39,747 nucleotides of DNA, taken from positions 1 through 39,747 of IMG/VR virus record IMGVR_UViG_3300034121_000660. One strand, 5' to 3'. Below, one piece after another: positions 7,646 to 13,823 of this stretch. The stretch comes from a virus. The translations under genes and the position numbers were made by a program. Each line of letters opens with the position of its first letter. Positions within the stretch are counted from its first letter, which is position 1. Below the pieces are notes generated by a model. The model was not told where the DNA came from, ran no database searches, and worked only from the letters and a program-made list of their open reading frames with translations.

Positions 7646-7787
7646 TTGCGAGCCTCCGTAGTGCGGCTCGACGCTTGAGCCAGCGGTCGCACGCTGCGTC
7701 GACCATGAGAAAACTTTCGTAGGCGTAGGGAGAAATCCATAACTCTGGTGTGGTGATGCGTTCGGGGTTGTCGTCGGTAAATTCCAT
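7572..7787 (-). CDS. Hypothetical protein with AACDRWL motif
   Basis: This 71-residue protein starts MEFTDDNPERITTPELWISP and contains DAACDRWLKRR around residues 30-40. The same AACDRWL heptad occurs in the small protein at 8112-8297, so the two may be distant paralogs or share a partner-binding motif. No SD precedes this ATG. It lies just downstream of paired TGTWGGCA motifs at 7833-7850, which may control it. The C-terminal part overlaps the membrane-peptide gene in another frame and is less certain. Confidence 0.5.
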   Translation of the reverse strand: MEFTDDNPERITTPELWISPYAYESFLMVDAACDRWLKRRAALRRLASERTAHDIPAAPSAGNDCHSYPRE

Positions 7788-7832
7788 GGCACTAGGAGGA
7801 CTGCGTGTGGTGTGCCGCGGTGTGTTTGCATA

Positions 7833-7850
7833 TGTTGGCGAATGTAGGCA
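7833..7850 (+). promoter_or_regulatory. Paired TGTWGGCR operator-like motif
   Basis: TGTTGGCG (7833-7840) and TGTAGGCA (7843-7850) are tandem with a 10-bp period. The same arrangement occurs at 13676-13693 and, inverted, at 13765-13782. This copy lies in the only sizeable gap (7788-7896) of this part of the early operon, upstream of the gene starting at 7787. It may mark an internal promoter or operator. No clear -35/-10 pair is visible. Confidence 0.5.
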
Positions 7851-7896
7851 TTGAAGGCAAGTCTTTTTTGGGGTGCTTAGGAAAAAAAGCCGAGGC

Positions 7897-8115
7897 TTAC
7901 CGGCGGGTTTCCAGTGCTTCCTCAATCGCCTCGCTGGCCTCGTTGGCAATGGCGGTGGACGGCTTGACGCACCTGCGGAGCACGCGGACTAGCCGGAGGT
8001 TGCTTCGCAGCAGCTCGCGGTTCTCGGCGCGCAGGTCGGCGGCGTCAGCGTCCGCCCCGGGTGAGGGGGCGAAGTTGACGGAGCCGACGACAAGGTCAGG
8101 GATCATGGTGGTCAT
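7897..8115 (-). CDS. Hypothetical coiled-coil protein
   Basis: This 72-residue protein has a flexible N-terminus (NFAPSPGADADAAD), then a long charged helix (RAENRELLRSNLRLVRVLRR) and an acidic helix near the end (NEASEAIEEALE). It looks like a small coiled-coil protein, perhaps a dimer. Its ATG overlaps the upstream gene as ATGA. It is not recognised as a known family. Confidence 0.55.
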   Translation of the reverse strand: MTTMIPDLVVGSVNFAPSPGADADAADLRAENRELLRSNLRLVRVLRRCVKPSTAIANEASEAIEEALETRR

Positions 8116-8297
8116 GTGGCGGCCTCCGCGGTGTCGGAGCCTGCGACCGTGGCTTGGTCAAGGAACGGGGAGCCGGTGGGCAGCCCGCGGCTGGCCAGCC
8201 AGCGGTCGCAGGCGGCGTGGATGTCGAGGTGGCCAATGTCGGGGCAGCCCGGCGTGCCGGCTTCGATGGTCTGCGTCTTGCCGTTCATGAGCATCAT
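8112..8297 (-). CDS. Hypothetical protein with AACDRWL motif
   Basis: This 61-residue protein begins MMLMNGKTQTIEAGTPGCPD and carries HAACDRWLASRG in its middle, sharing AACDRWL with the protein at 7572-7787. Several in-frame ATGs lie close together; the first overlaps the upstream stop (ATGATG). No known domain is seen. It lies in a run of small coupled genes between the nuclease and helicase genes. Confidence 0.5.
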   Translation of the reverse strand: MMLMNGKTQTIEAGTPGCPDIGHLDIHAACDRWLASRGLPTGSPFLDQATVAGSDTAEAAT

Positions 8298-8464
8298 GGC
8301 CGGGGCTCCTTGCTGCGGGTCTCTTTCAAGGCAAGTTGAAGAGCCATAACGCTGGAACTGATGTCCGCGAGCAGCTTGTCAACGAGTTTGGCGTTGATAG
8401 TGGGACGGCCGTTCTCGCGGGTGACTGCGGGGGGCTTTTTCTTGGTGGGTGTTTTGGTTTTCAT
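8294..8464 (-). CDS. Hypothetical small basic protein
   Basis: This 56-residue protein begins MKTKTPTKKKPPAVTRENGR: a disordered basic head followed by a helix (LVDKLLADISSSVMALQLAL). I chose ATG 8464, which overlaps the upstream nuclease stop as ATGA, over the ATG 11 codons earlier. The basic head suggests nucleic-acid contact. No family is recognised. Confidence 0.55.
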   Translation of the reverse strand: MKTKTPTKKKPPAVTRENGRPTINAKLVDKLLADISSSVMALQLALKETRSKEPRP

Positions 8465-8994
8465 ATGTGAACAAAAGTACAGTGGGGGGTAGGACATTGG
8501 CTGTCCCAGGCTATAAAGGGTTTTTGATTTGCGGTTAGGGATTCTGCGACCTCGTCTAGAAGGTTCCAGTTGCCCGGCTGGCGGTGGCGGGCAGGGCTGT
8601 AGCGAACCTTCTGCCGGCCGCGGATGTCCTCGAAAGACCAGAAGACGAATTGGTTCCGGTCGGGGAGGTAGGCGGCGAGGATGTCGAAGTCGCCCGCGGC
8701 GTAGGGTCGCTGCGTGGGTCCACGGCCGCGCTTGGTTGGGATGCAGTATTCGCCGCGCTCTAAGCAGGCTGTCTTGACTTGCACGGTCAGTCGCAAGTTG
8801 CCGCGGACCAAAACCCAGTCGGCCGTGTGGTCGTGGCCGAAGGCTTTGAAGATTTCCCAGTCGTAGACGATGCAGCCGGCGATGAAGAGAGCCTCGGTGA
8901 GGTCGCCGCGGCGGCAGTCGGAGAGCTTCCGGGCGGCTGCTTCGGAGACGGGCGCGTTGAGCCCCTCGCAGATGGCGAAGATTGCCTGGGTCAT
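8461..8994 (-). CDS. I-Ssp6803I-like PD-(D/E)XK endonuclease (copy A)
   Basis: This 177-residue protein fits the group-I-intron endonuclease-like PD-(D/E)XK family. Candidate active-site residues are E34, D59 (HTADWVLV), Q72 and K74 (VQVKTA). Their spacing (25, 13, 2) is the one I recall for I-Ssp6803I (E11, D36, Q49, K51). A second block, GDFDILAAYLPD (from residue 101), is shared with the protein at 10186-10701. It is freestanding and no intron is visible. It is coupled on both sides by ATGA overlaps, directly downstream of the initiator gene. Likely a DNA nuclease; the target is unknown. Confidence 0.68.
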   Translation of the reverse strand: MTQAIFAICEGLNAPVSEAAARKLSDCRRGDLTEALFIAGCIVYDWEIFKAFGHDHTADWVLVRGNLRLTVQVKTACLERGEYCIPTKRGRGPTQRPYAAGDFDILAAYLPDRNQFVFWSFEDIRGRQKVRYSPARHRQPGNWNLLDEVAESLTANQKPFIAWDSQCPTPHCTFVHI

Positions 8995-9833
8995 GCGACT
9001 CCTCTCATGCGCTCTTCCTGCAGGGCTTCGAGCGCCATCATGCGCTTCTCAGCCTCCGAGGGCTGCACGGGTCCGGTGCGGGGGATGTGGAGGACTTTTG
9101 CGGTCTCCTTGGGGGCGTCGAGGAACACGCCGCGCCAGCCGTGCTTGACGGATTTGCGGAGGGCTTCGACGGCGGCAACTTCGTTCACGGCGGCCAGATC
9201 GGCAACGATGCGCTGGGCGGCTGTTGGGGTGAGCGGGGCTTTGATCTCTCGTCGGTGTTGCGCGAATTCTGCCCAGGCGTTGGCGAGGCCGGCGCTGTGG
9301 GGCAGGGGAAGGTTGGCGGGATCGAACTTGGCTGGCTTCGGACGCGGAACTGCTACAGGGGAAGAAGAAGGTGGCGAAGGCAACGCAGTTGCCGGAGCTG
9401 GCGCGTCAGCGCTACGTTCTTCCTGTTCTTTATGTTTCTTTATGTTGGGGTCTAAATCTTGGACCACTTGGGTCCAGCGTTTAGACCACTTGGGTCCAGC
9501 ATTTAGACCACTTGGGTCTAAATCTTGGACCGGTCTAAGTTTTAGACCCATCTCGGAAACGCCGGGGATTTTCCAGATCGAAGCCTCGGCGCCGTCGCCG
9601 GCCAGCTTGCGGTGGCCTTTTTCGACCATGACTAGGTGGCCAGCATCGCGGAGTCGCTTGAGGCTGTTGGCGACCGTGGCGCGGCACAGGCGGGTCTTCT
9701 GGCAGAGCTTGCCCCAGGAGCCGAAGCAGTTGCCGTCCTCGTCGGCGAAGTCGGCCAAGGCCAGCAGGACAAGCCGGTCGGAGCCCTCGACGGTGCTGAC
9801 GTACCAGACAAAGTTGGTGGCAGCGACAGACAT
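8991..9833 (-). CDS. Replication initiator, lambda-O-like, HTH domain
   Basis: This 280-residue protein has an N-terminal winged-helix domain (about 10-90: VLLALADFADEDG, then GSWGKLCQKTRLCRATVANS, then RLRDAGHL), as in phage replication initiators and replisome organisers. The middle (about 95-130) is encoded by four 22-bp DNA repeats, followed by a proline/alanine linker and a C-terminal helical domain (AWAEFAQHRREIKAPLTP onward) that may contact the helicase. The layout repeats that of lambda O, whose gene contains the origin. It starts in a TGATG overlap and ends in ATGA with the nuclease gene. No Walker motif is present, so it is not a DnaC-type loader. Confidence 0.75.
   Translation of the reverse strand: MSVAATNFVWYVSTVEGSDRLVLLALADFADEDGNCFGSWGKLCQKTRLCRATVANSLKRLRDAGHLVMVEKGHRKLAGDGAEASIWKIPGVSEMGLKLRPVQDLDPSGLNAGPKWSKRWTQVVQDLDPNIKKHKEQEERSADAPAPATALPSPPSSSPVAVPRPKPAKFDPANLPLPHSAGLANAWAEFAQHRREIKAPLTPTAAQRIVADLAAVNEVAAVEALRKSVKHGWRGVFLDAPKETAKVLHIPRTGPVQPSEAEKRMMALEALQEERMRGVA
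9426..9445 (+). repeat. AT-rich tandem 10-mers (probable unwinding element)
   Basis: TTCTTTATGT is repeated exactly in tandem (9426-9435 and 9436-9445) in an otherwise GC-rich gene. It lies 2 nt from the iteron block, on its downstream side in the direction of initiator transcription. That is the position of the AT-rich unwinding region in the lambda origin. Function is inferred from layout. Confidence 0.6.
9448..9550. repeat. Four 22-bp iterons inside the initiator gene (putative ori)
   Basis: Units begin at 9448, 9470, 9492 and 9514, each opening GGGTC on the plus strand. The first three end in GACCACTT; the fourth runs into an inverted element, GGTCTAA-gt-TTTAGACC, at 9532-9549. Each junction forms a near-palindrome such as TTTAGACC-acttg-GGTCTAAA (9502-9522). 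Because 22 is not a multiple of 3, the copies are read in different frames and encode different peptides, so the DNA itself is conserved, not the protein. This matches initiator-binding iterons in the lambda O gene. Confidence 0.72.
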
Positions 9834-10189
9834 CAGCCGCGCCTCCCAAATTTGTTCCGGTGGGCGCCCTTGGGGCCGTCGAACTCAAGGGTGCCGTCCG
9901 GGCGGACTCTGGCAAAGCGGACCTTGATCCGGTCGTTGGTCCTCCAGTCTTCCTTGGTCTGGACGTAAGTGACGGCGGGGCCATCGAAACCGGGGGGCAG
10001 GATGAAGAGCATCTTAGGGTGGGGGCAGGACTTCACTGAGACGGCCGCGGTGACCTCCTCGCCAACAGCAAAGGGGGCGCCGGTGGGCTTGGGGGCGGTT
10101 TCTTGGGCGGCTGCAGGCGGTGGCCCAGGGGTGGCTTCGGGTTGCCCTCTGAAGGTGTCGGTGGCTTTTTTGATTAGTTCGTTGATCAT
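9833..10189 (-). CDS. Hypothetical protein, proline-rich head and beta-rich tail
   Basis: This 118-residue protein begins with a short helix (MINELIKKATDTF), then a P/A/T-rich linker (about 20-40), then a predicted beta-rich domain (PFAVGEEVTAAVSVKSCPHP to GTLEFDGPKG) with a basic end (HRNKFGRRG). The folded part could be an OB- or SH3-like nucleic-acid binder. It lies between the second PD-(D/E)XK gene and the initiator, joined by ATGA and TGATG overlaps, so a replication accessory role is possible. No family is recognised. Confidence 0.6.
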   Translation of the reverse strand: MINELIKKATDTFRGQPEATPGPPPAAAQETAPKPTGAPFAVGEEVTAAVSVKSCPHPKMLFILPPGFDGPAVTYVQTKEDWRTNDRIKVRFARVRPDGTLEFDGPKGAHRNKFGRRG

Positions 10190-10701
10190 AAGTTGTGCTT
10201 CAGCGCGTCCTCGATGACGTGCCAGTTGTTGAGGGTTGAGAGGTCGCGGAAGCTCACGGTGCCTTGATCGGCCACGTCCCTAAGTAGGTAAAATCGAAAC
10301 GCTTTGGCCGGTGGGACAAAGGCCGCAAGCACATCAAAGTCGCCGATCTTGTATCGCTGGTATTTATCCAACTCGCGCCCATCGTGTTTGGCCTTGGCCA
10401 ATTGGCTCCCGCCGCGGCTCGCAGCAACGTGGACCCTCCATCCGCCTTGGCGAAACGCTGCGCGCTTAACCTGCACGGTTATTGGCCGATAGGGTGGGCG
10501 CCAGATAATGGCATCAGCCTTTTGACTGTGACCAATGGGAACCCATGTGACGTAGCCCTGCTCCCTAGCGGCTGTCAGCATGCACAGCTCTTCGTAGGAG
10601 CCATCGTTGCCCATGGGATCGTGTTCCGGCAGAATTACCGGAACTGTAACCCCCTTGACGTCAAACAGGTATTCGGGCGAGTCTTCGGCGATGGTTAGCA
10701 T
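10186..10701 (-). CDS. I-Ssp6803I-like PD-(D/E)XK endonuclease (copy B)
   Basis: This 171-residue protein is related to the nuclease at 8461-8994. Candidate catalytic residues are E38 (GSYEELCML), D63 (KADAIIW), Q77 and K79 (VQVKRA), and the GDFDVLAAFVPP block starts at residue 120. About 30 extra residues precede the catalytic core compared with copy A. It is the first gene after a 153-nt gap, so a promoter may lie just upstream. Its stop overlaps the next gene (ATGA). Two such paralogs around one initiator gene is unusual. Confidence 0.65.
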   Translation of the reverse strand: MLTIAEDSPEYLFDVKGVTVPVILPEHDPMGNDGSYEELCMLTAAREQGYVTWVPIGHSQKADAIIWRPPYRPITVQVKRAAFRQGGWRVHVAASRGGSQLAKAKHDGRELDKYQRYKIGDFDVLAAFVPPAKAFRFYLLRDVADQGTVSFRDLSTLNNWHVIEDALKHNL

Positions 10702-10815
10702 GGCTTTTTGTGAAAAATTCTGGGAGGCCGAATCGGTGGGGGGTATTGAACAAATTGAGAATGGCCGACCCCCGCCACCCCTGTCCTACAGTAGAATGTG
10801 ATAGATGACTGTGCC

Positions 10816-10821
10816 ATTATA
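10816..10821 (-). promoter_or_regulatory. Possible -10 element (TATAAT) of an internal promoter
   Basis: A perfect TATAAT preceded directly by TG reads on the minus strand in the 153-nt gap between the HTH gene (10855-11460) and nuclease copy B. No good -35 is found at 16-18 bp. The downstream leader (10702-10815) contains a G-rich run and could be transcribed. Weak evidence. Confidence 0.3.
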
Positions 10822-10854
10822 CATGTTCTACATTGTATTGAGTTATAGCGTAAG

Positions 10855-11460
10855 TCACTCATCCTCAAGGGTCCAGTTTTTGGAGTCGTCAGGTTTGGTG
10901 CCAGGTGCGGGCAGTTCGGCAGCCTTTTGAGCGCCGGCCTCGGGACCGCTGACCGGTTGAAACGGTATATCCACCGAATCCTCACGCCTCTTAAGCCCAG
11001 CCACGAACGTCAGCCACTCGTCAGCCGCGGGCGCCATGACGTGCTCGACACGCTGGGTCGCTCCACCGGACAGCAGCTCGGCCTTCTCGCTTGCCACAGC
11101 CGACATGATAACCAATCCGTGATCTTTCATATCCGGCACACGGTCAAGGAGTTCAGCCGTGCCGACCGCTGCTAAAGTCTTCCAATTGTTGGCAGCCGTG
11201 ACGCGCGCCTTGTCGAGCATCTCCGGCCGGTTGCGGATCAGCGCGATCACCGTGTGATAGGACGTATTATAGGCTCGAGCAATGCGCGTGGCGGGCATGC
11301 CAGCGACATGCGCCTCCATGATGGCCAACGCCTTGCCCGGGGGCACATCTTCGCCGGTGTGGCCTTGGACGCTGACCAGTTCCTTGCCCTCGACATCCTT
11401 GATGATCTTGACGCGGTGTCCGCCGGCCTTGGGCTTTGATCTTGTTTTGGGTCTTGCCAT
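10855..11460 (-). CDS. HTH protein, possible terminase small subunit
   Basis: This 201-residue protein has a basic head (MARPKTRSKPKAGGH), then an HTH-like segment (GMPATRIARAYNTSYHTVIA), then a helical region ending in SGGATQRVEHV. The order 'HTH, helical repeat, K-AxLLSG--TQRVE' resembles phage small-terminase-like proteins. Against this, the large subunit is about 8 kb downstream rather than adjacent. It could instead be a transcription regulator. The start is ATG 2 nt after the HNH gene stop. The C-terminus is proline-rich and acidic (NWTLEDE). Confidence 0.55.
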   Translation of the reverse strand: MARPKTRSKPKAGGHRVKIIKDVEGKELVSVQGHTGEDVPPGKALAIMEAHVAGMPATRIARAYNTSYHTVIALIRNRPEMLDKARVTAANNWKTLAAVGTAELLDRVPDMKDHGLVIMSAVASEKAELLSGGATQRVEHVMAPAADEWLTFVAGLKRREDSVDIPFQPVSGPEAGAQKAAELPAPGTKPDDSKNWTLEDE

Positions 11461-11461
11461 A

Positions 11462-12007
11462 TTATTCGTGTCTGGCGAACTCGCCGTGGAGTTGCTCGCG
11501 AAGTTGCTTGGCGTAGGCCGCGGCGTCTTCTAACAGGAGAAAAACCCTGCTGTGAGTTCTTCTGTTATATTTCACATTCGCGCGCCATCTATCGCCCATC
11601 TTGTAAACGCCCTTTACGCCGCTTGAGTTGTTGCGTGAAACGCGTCGATTGTGCTGATTGTTGAGAGCAGAGCATTCGCGCAGATTGCTGGCGCGGTTGT
11701 TTAGCTTGTTGCCGTCAATGTGATCGCAAACAGGGTGCGGCCAGCGGTCGTGATGCAAGGCAAAGGCAACTCGGTGCACCGCCATTTGTGTGCCCTTTAA
11801 TTGAATGTATAAATAGCCAGTAGCAGAAAGGCTGCCGGCAATTTGTCCGACCCGCGCTCGTTGCCCTAATGGCTTCTTCCACCGCAAAACCCCAGTCTCC
11901 GGCTCGTAATCCAAATACTCCCGCAGCTCCTCAATAGTCGGCCGCACCTTGGCCGCTGCAGGCAACTGCTGGCCGCCAAGCTCTGGAACGTGCGCGCAGT
12001 CCTTCAT
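11462..12007 (-). CDS. HNH homing-type endonuclease with AP2 domain
   Basis: This 181-residue protein has an HNH nuclease core with H78 (AVHRVAFALH), DHIDGN (95-100) and SNLREC (108-112), followed by an AP2-like DNA-binding domain (about 126-175: SGVKGVYKMGDRWRANV and FLLLEDAAAYA). The combination is typical of freestanding homing endonucleases in phages. It is not inside an intron here and sits in the operon with an ATGA overlap upstream. It may be a selfish insertion or may help packaging, as some phage HNH proteins do. Confidence 0.88.
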   Translation of the reverse strand: MKDCAHVPELGGQQLPAAAKVRPTIEELREYLDYEPETGVLRWKKPLGQRARVGQIAGSLSATGYLYIQLKGTQMAVHRVAFALHHDRWPHPVCDHIDGNKLNNRASNLRECSALNNQHNRRVSRNNSSGVKGVYKMGDRWRANVKYNRRTHSRVFLLLEDAAAYAKQLREQLHGEFARHE

Positions 12008-12219
12008 CGTAAAATCCTCCCTCTGTGCCGCCTCAACAGCGGCCTCACCGGCTCAATCCCCTGGTCAGTCTCAAAGATATTCAAATGCGGCCCCTTGATC
12101 GCCCGCGCGATCTTCGTCATGCCCATATCCAGCAGCACGCCAGACAGCCAAGGGTCGCGGCTCTGGACATGCCAGATGTCGTCCTCGATCTGCCATGCGC
12201 AGAGCTTGCTAGCTGTCAT
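12004..12219 (-). CDS. Hypothetical small protein
   Basis: This 71-residue protein starts MTASKLCAWQIEDDIWHVQS and ends in a very basic tail (RPLLRRHRGRILR). No family is recognised. I chose ATG 12219, which overlaps the end of the upstream zinc-ribbon gene by 11 nt, over the open frame 20 codons longer. The end overlaps the HNH gene start (ATGA). Confidence 0.55.
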   Translation of the reverse strand: MTASKLCAWQIEDDIWHVQSRDPWLSGVLLDMGMTKIARAIKGPHLNIFETDQGIEPVRPLLRRHRGRILR

Positions 12220-12403
12220 CGGTATGATGCCTGTAGGGGTTGCGCGCCATGCCAGTGATGGAGCTAGTCTTTGACTCAATTAGGTAATCGTAGTTGGGCT
12301 CGTCGCCTCCGCACTGATGGCAATGCTTGCGCGTCTTGAGGACGATGTGACCGCAGTCATTGCAGACCCAGGTCTCCATCTCGCGGTTGACGACCCGGCT
12401 CAT
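12209..12403 (-). CDS. Small zinc-ribbon protein
   Basis: This 64-residue protein has CNDC and CHQCGGDE (CxxC...CxxC) in its first half, forming a rubredoxin-like zinc ribbon, then a polar C-terminus (YRHHTDDS). The ATG overlaps the stop of the HTH gene (TGATG). Zinc ribbons of this size are common accessory proteins of phages; the partner is unknown. Confidence 0.62.
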   Translation of the reverse strand: MSRVVNREMETWVCNDCGHIVLKTRKHCHQCGGDEPNYDYLIESKTSSITGMARNPYRHHTDDS

Positions 12404-12609
12404 CAGGCCAGCCGGTAGCAAGCAAACCTCTTGCCGTTGCGGTTCATCATCCGGCTACGCACGCGGATGCCGGCGTCACGCATCTCCTCGATGCGCGCAG
12501 CGAGGCGCATGCACTTGAAGCGGGTGAAGGCGGACAGCGGGGTGATGCCGCGGCCGGTGCGAAGGTATCGCAGGATGCGGTTGGTCTGGTTCTTGGTATT
12601 GGTGCTCAT
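12403..12609 (-). CDS. Small HTH_39-like DNA-binding protein
   Basis: This 68-residue protein has the pattern ILRYLRTGRGITPLSAFTRF followed by C-MRLAARIEEMRDAGI and a basic wing. That matches the short phage winged-helix family of the PF14090/HTH_39 type. It is expected to bind DNA, perhaps as a regulator or replication accessory. The start overlaps the upstream gene (ATGA). Confidence 0.75.
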   Translation of the reverse strand: MSTNTKNQTNRILRYLRTGRGITPLSAFTRFKCMRLAARIEEMRDAGIRVRSRMMNRNGKRFACYRLA

Positions 12610-12761
12610 GGTTTGGTCTTGTTGGAAATGCGCTGGCAGATGGCCAGCATCGCCTCGGATGGCACCAGTGGGTTGGCGCCGTTGTTGTCCTTGGTGCCGG
12701 CGCGCAGATATTGCTGCACGAGGCGCCAGAAGGATGTGTTGTCGGTGGTCCGTGCGGTCAT
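12606..12761 (-). CDS. Hypothetical 51-residue protein
   Basis: The frame starts MTARTTDNTSFWRLVQQYLR and ends AICQRISNKTKP. It looks like two short helices separated by an NNGANPLVPSE loop. Both ends overlap neighbours as ATGA, which is the best evidence that it is real. No family is recognised. Confidence 0.58.
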   Translation of the reverse strand: MTARTTDNTSFWRLVQQYLRAGTKDNNGANPLVPSEAMLAICQRISNKTKP

Positions 12762-12925
12762 GTGGTTGCCTCCATCAGCTCGGCCTCCTCTTCGACCAAG
12801 CCCTCAAGCACCGGGTCAAAAGGAATGCCAAGCCGGCCGCACGCATCCTCAGCGGCGTTCCAGATGTCAGCTTCGCGCTGCTCGTCGCAGCACCGGTCGT
12901 CCGGGTCTCCGAGTTCGTAGCTCAT
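12758..12925 (-). CDS. Hypothetical small acidic protein
   Basis: This 55-residue protein begins MSYELGDPDDRCCDEQREAD and is strongly acidic throughout (LEGLVEEEAELMEATT). Three cysteines lie at residues 12, 13 and 29. The ATG overlaps the upstream stop (ATGA). A much longer open frame upstream is arginine/serine-rich shadow sequence. Possibly a mimic or antagonist protein given its size and charge, but that is only a guess. Confidence 0.55.
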   Translation of the reverse strand: MSYELGDPDDRCCDEQREADIWNAAEDACGRLGIPFDPVLEGLVEEEAELMEATT

Positions 12926-13062
12926 GGCCGGGCCTCCTCGATCTCGGTCAGCAGCTCGCCACAATGATCGATGAGGTCGTCGGACAATTCGCGAAGCTGG
13001 TCGCGCTGCCAGTAGACGTTGCTGCCGAAAAACGGCGCCCACGCACCTGGGTAATGCTTCAC
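12922..13062 (-). CDS. Hypothetical 46-residue protein, GTG start
   Basis: The frame reads MKHYPGAWAPFFGSNVYWQR then a helical acidic part ending EIEEARP. The start is GTG, overlapping the upstream stop as GTGA, and the end overlaps the next ATG as ATGA. This double coupling supports the gene despite its size. No known family. Confidence 0.55.
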   Translation of the reverse strand: MKHYPGAWAPFFGSNVYWQRDQLRELSDDLIDHCGELLTEIEEARP

Positions 13063-13364
13063 TTGGCACCGCCCTTCCACTGGAAGACGGCCTTGTGCGC
13101 CTCGGACAACGCATCGAACTTATCCTGCGAGTCGTCGCCGAGGTGCGCCGTGTAGAGCAGCTTCTTGACCAGCTCCCGTGCTGCGTTTCGCTCCTTAGCC
13201 AGCCGCAGCAGCGGCGAGTTAAGGCCCGGAGCCTGCTCGGCCAGCTGTATGGCGATGTCCGCGGTCGCCTCGGCAAGCCACTTGGCATCGCCCAGGCATT
13301 CGGCGTCGCCGCACTCGCACAAAGCCTCCGGTGCGTACGGTTGGTCCACGCGCAGGTCGATCAT
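13059..13364 (-). CDS. Hypothetical helical protein
   Basis: This 101-residue protein has a CECGDAECLGD cysteine-containing head (about 16-26), then long helices (AKWLAEATADIAIQLAEQAP and LAKERNAARELVKKLL). It could bind a metal through the three N-terminal cysteines. Start by ATGA overlap with the membrane-peptide gene. Function unknown. Confidence 0.58.
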   Translation of the reverse strand: MIDLRVDQPYAPEALCECGDAECLGDAKWLAEATADIAIQLAEQAPGLNSPLLRLAKERNAARELVKKLLYTAHLGDDSQDKFDALSEAHKAVFQWKGGAK

Positions 13365-13480
13365 CGTCGGCCTCCAATCTTGTTAATGGCATTAAAGGCA
13401 ACGAAGCCGACAACGAGCAGGACAACGAGCGACACGAAGGTCGCATCGGTGAGGTAGGAGAGTGCTTCGAGCGCGCTCAT
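13361..13480 (-). CDS. 39-residue single-span membrane peptide
   Basis: The frame starts MSALEALSYLTDATFVSLVV, continues through a hydrophobic helix (about 14-30) and ends in a basic tail (NKIGGRR). It sits directly after the stop of the AlpA-like gene (TAAATG) and overlaps the next gene (ATGA). A small inner-membrane protein is predicted; the role is unknown. Confidence 0.58.
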   Translation of the reverse strand: MSALEALSYLTDATFVSLVVLLVVGFVAFNAINKIGGRR

Positions 13481-13669
13481 TTAGTTGCCTCCCGTGGTGT
13501 TCGCCGTGATGAACTTGGCGAGTTGAACAGCAGGTATCCGGCGCGTCCGTTGCCCCAAGGCAATGGACGGCAGCCGGCCGTCTAAGACCCATTTGCGGGC
13601 CGTGGCATAGTTCACCTGGAGGGCCGAAGCCGCGTCCCGAATGGTGAGCAGTTGTGGTGTGTTTGTCAT
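13481..13669 (-). CDS. AlpA/excisionase-like HTH_17 DNA-binding protein
   Basis: This 62-residue protein has the helix-turn-helix pattern LLTIRDAASALQVNYATARK, then WVLDGRLPSIALGQRTRRIP, as in MerR-like excisionase/AlpA proteins (HTH_17). It is the first gene of the leftward early operon, next to the divergent control region. It could be the recombination directionality factor for the integrase or a transcription regulator. I chose ATG 13669 because the domain begins there; ATG 13684 is possible. It is a good candidate to bind the 10-bp-spaced repeats upstream; that is inference. Confidence 0.75.
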   Translation of the reverse strand: MTNTPQLLTIRDAASALQVNYATARKWVLDGRLPSIALGQRTRRIPAVQLAKFITANTTGGN

Positions 13670-13675
13670 AGAGAG

Positions 13676-13695
13676 TGTAGGCATCTGTAGGCACA
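13676..13695 (+). promoter_or_regulatory. Operator-like tandem repeat, TGTAGGCA pair
   Basis: TGTAGGCATC and TGTAGGCACA are adjacent 10-bp direct repeats (13676-13685, 13686-13695), 7 nt upstream of the AlpA-like start. One-turn spacing suggests a protein bound repeatedly along one DNA face. Related pairs lie at 13765-13782 and 7833-7850. Confidence 0.6.
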
Positions 13696-13764
13696 CAGGG
13701 CACGACAATGCGCAGGGCAGGGGACTATCAGCGCGAGGTGGGCTTGCATTGATTTCACTCACAA

Positions 13765-13782
13765 TGCCAACAACTGCCAACA
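13765..13782 (-). promoter_or_regulatory. Operator-like tandem repeat, inverted TGTTGGCA pair
   Basis: TGCCAACA occurs at 13765-13772 and 13775-13782, which is TGTTGGCA twice at 10-bp spacing on the minus strand. It faces the pair at 13676-13695 across about 70 bp. Such facing pairs often bracket divergent promoters. Confidence 0.58.
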
Positions 13783-13823
13783 GACGCAAGCACTATTTTT
13801 CGGGCATGGGCAAATGACCCTAG

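Noticed and set aside
8779-9927. 382-residue plus-strand frame over the initiator region
   Set aside because: It opposes two convincing genes and crosses the iteron block; no domain was recognised.
10695-10985. Leftward 96-residue frame spanning the 10.7-10.85 kb gap
   Set aside because: It is out of frame with the HTH gene it overlaps, and its composition (P/R/S-rich) is not convincing.
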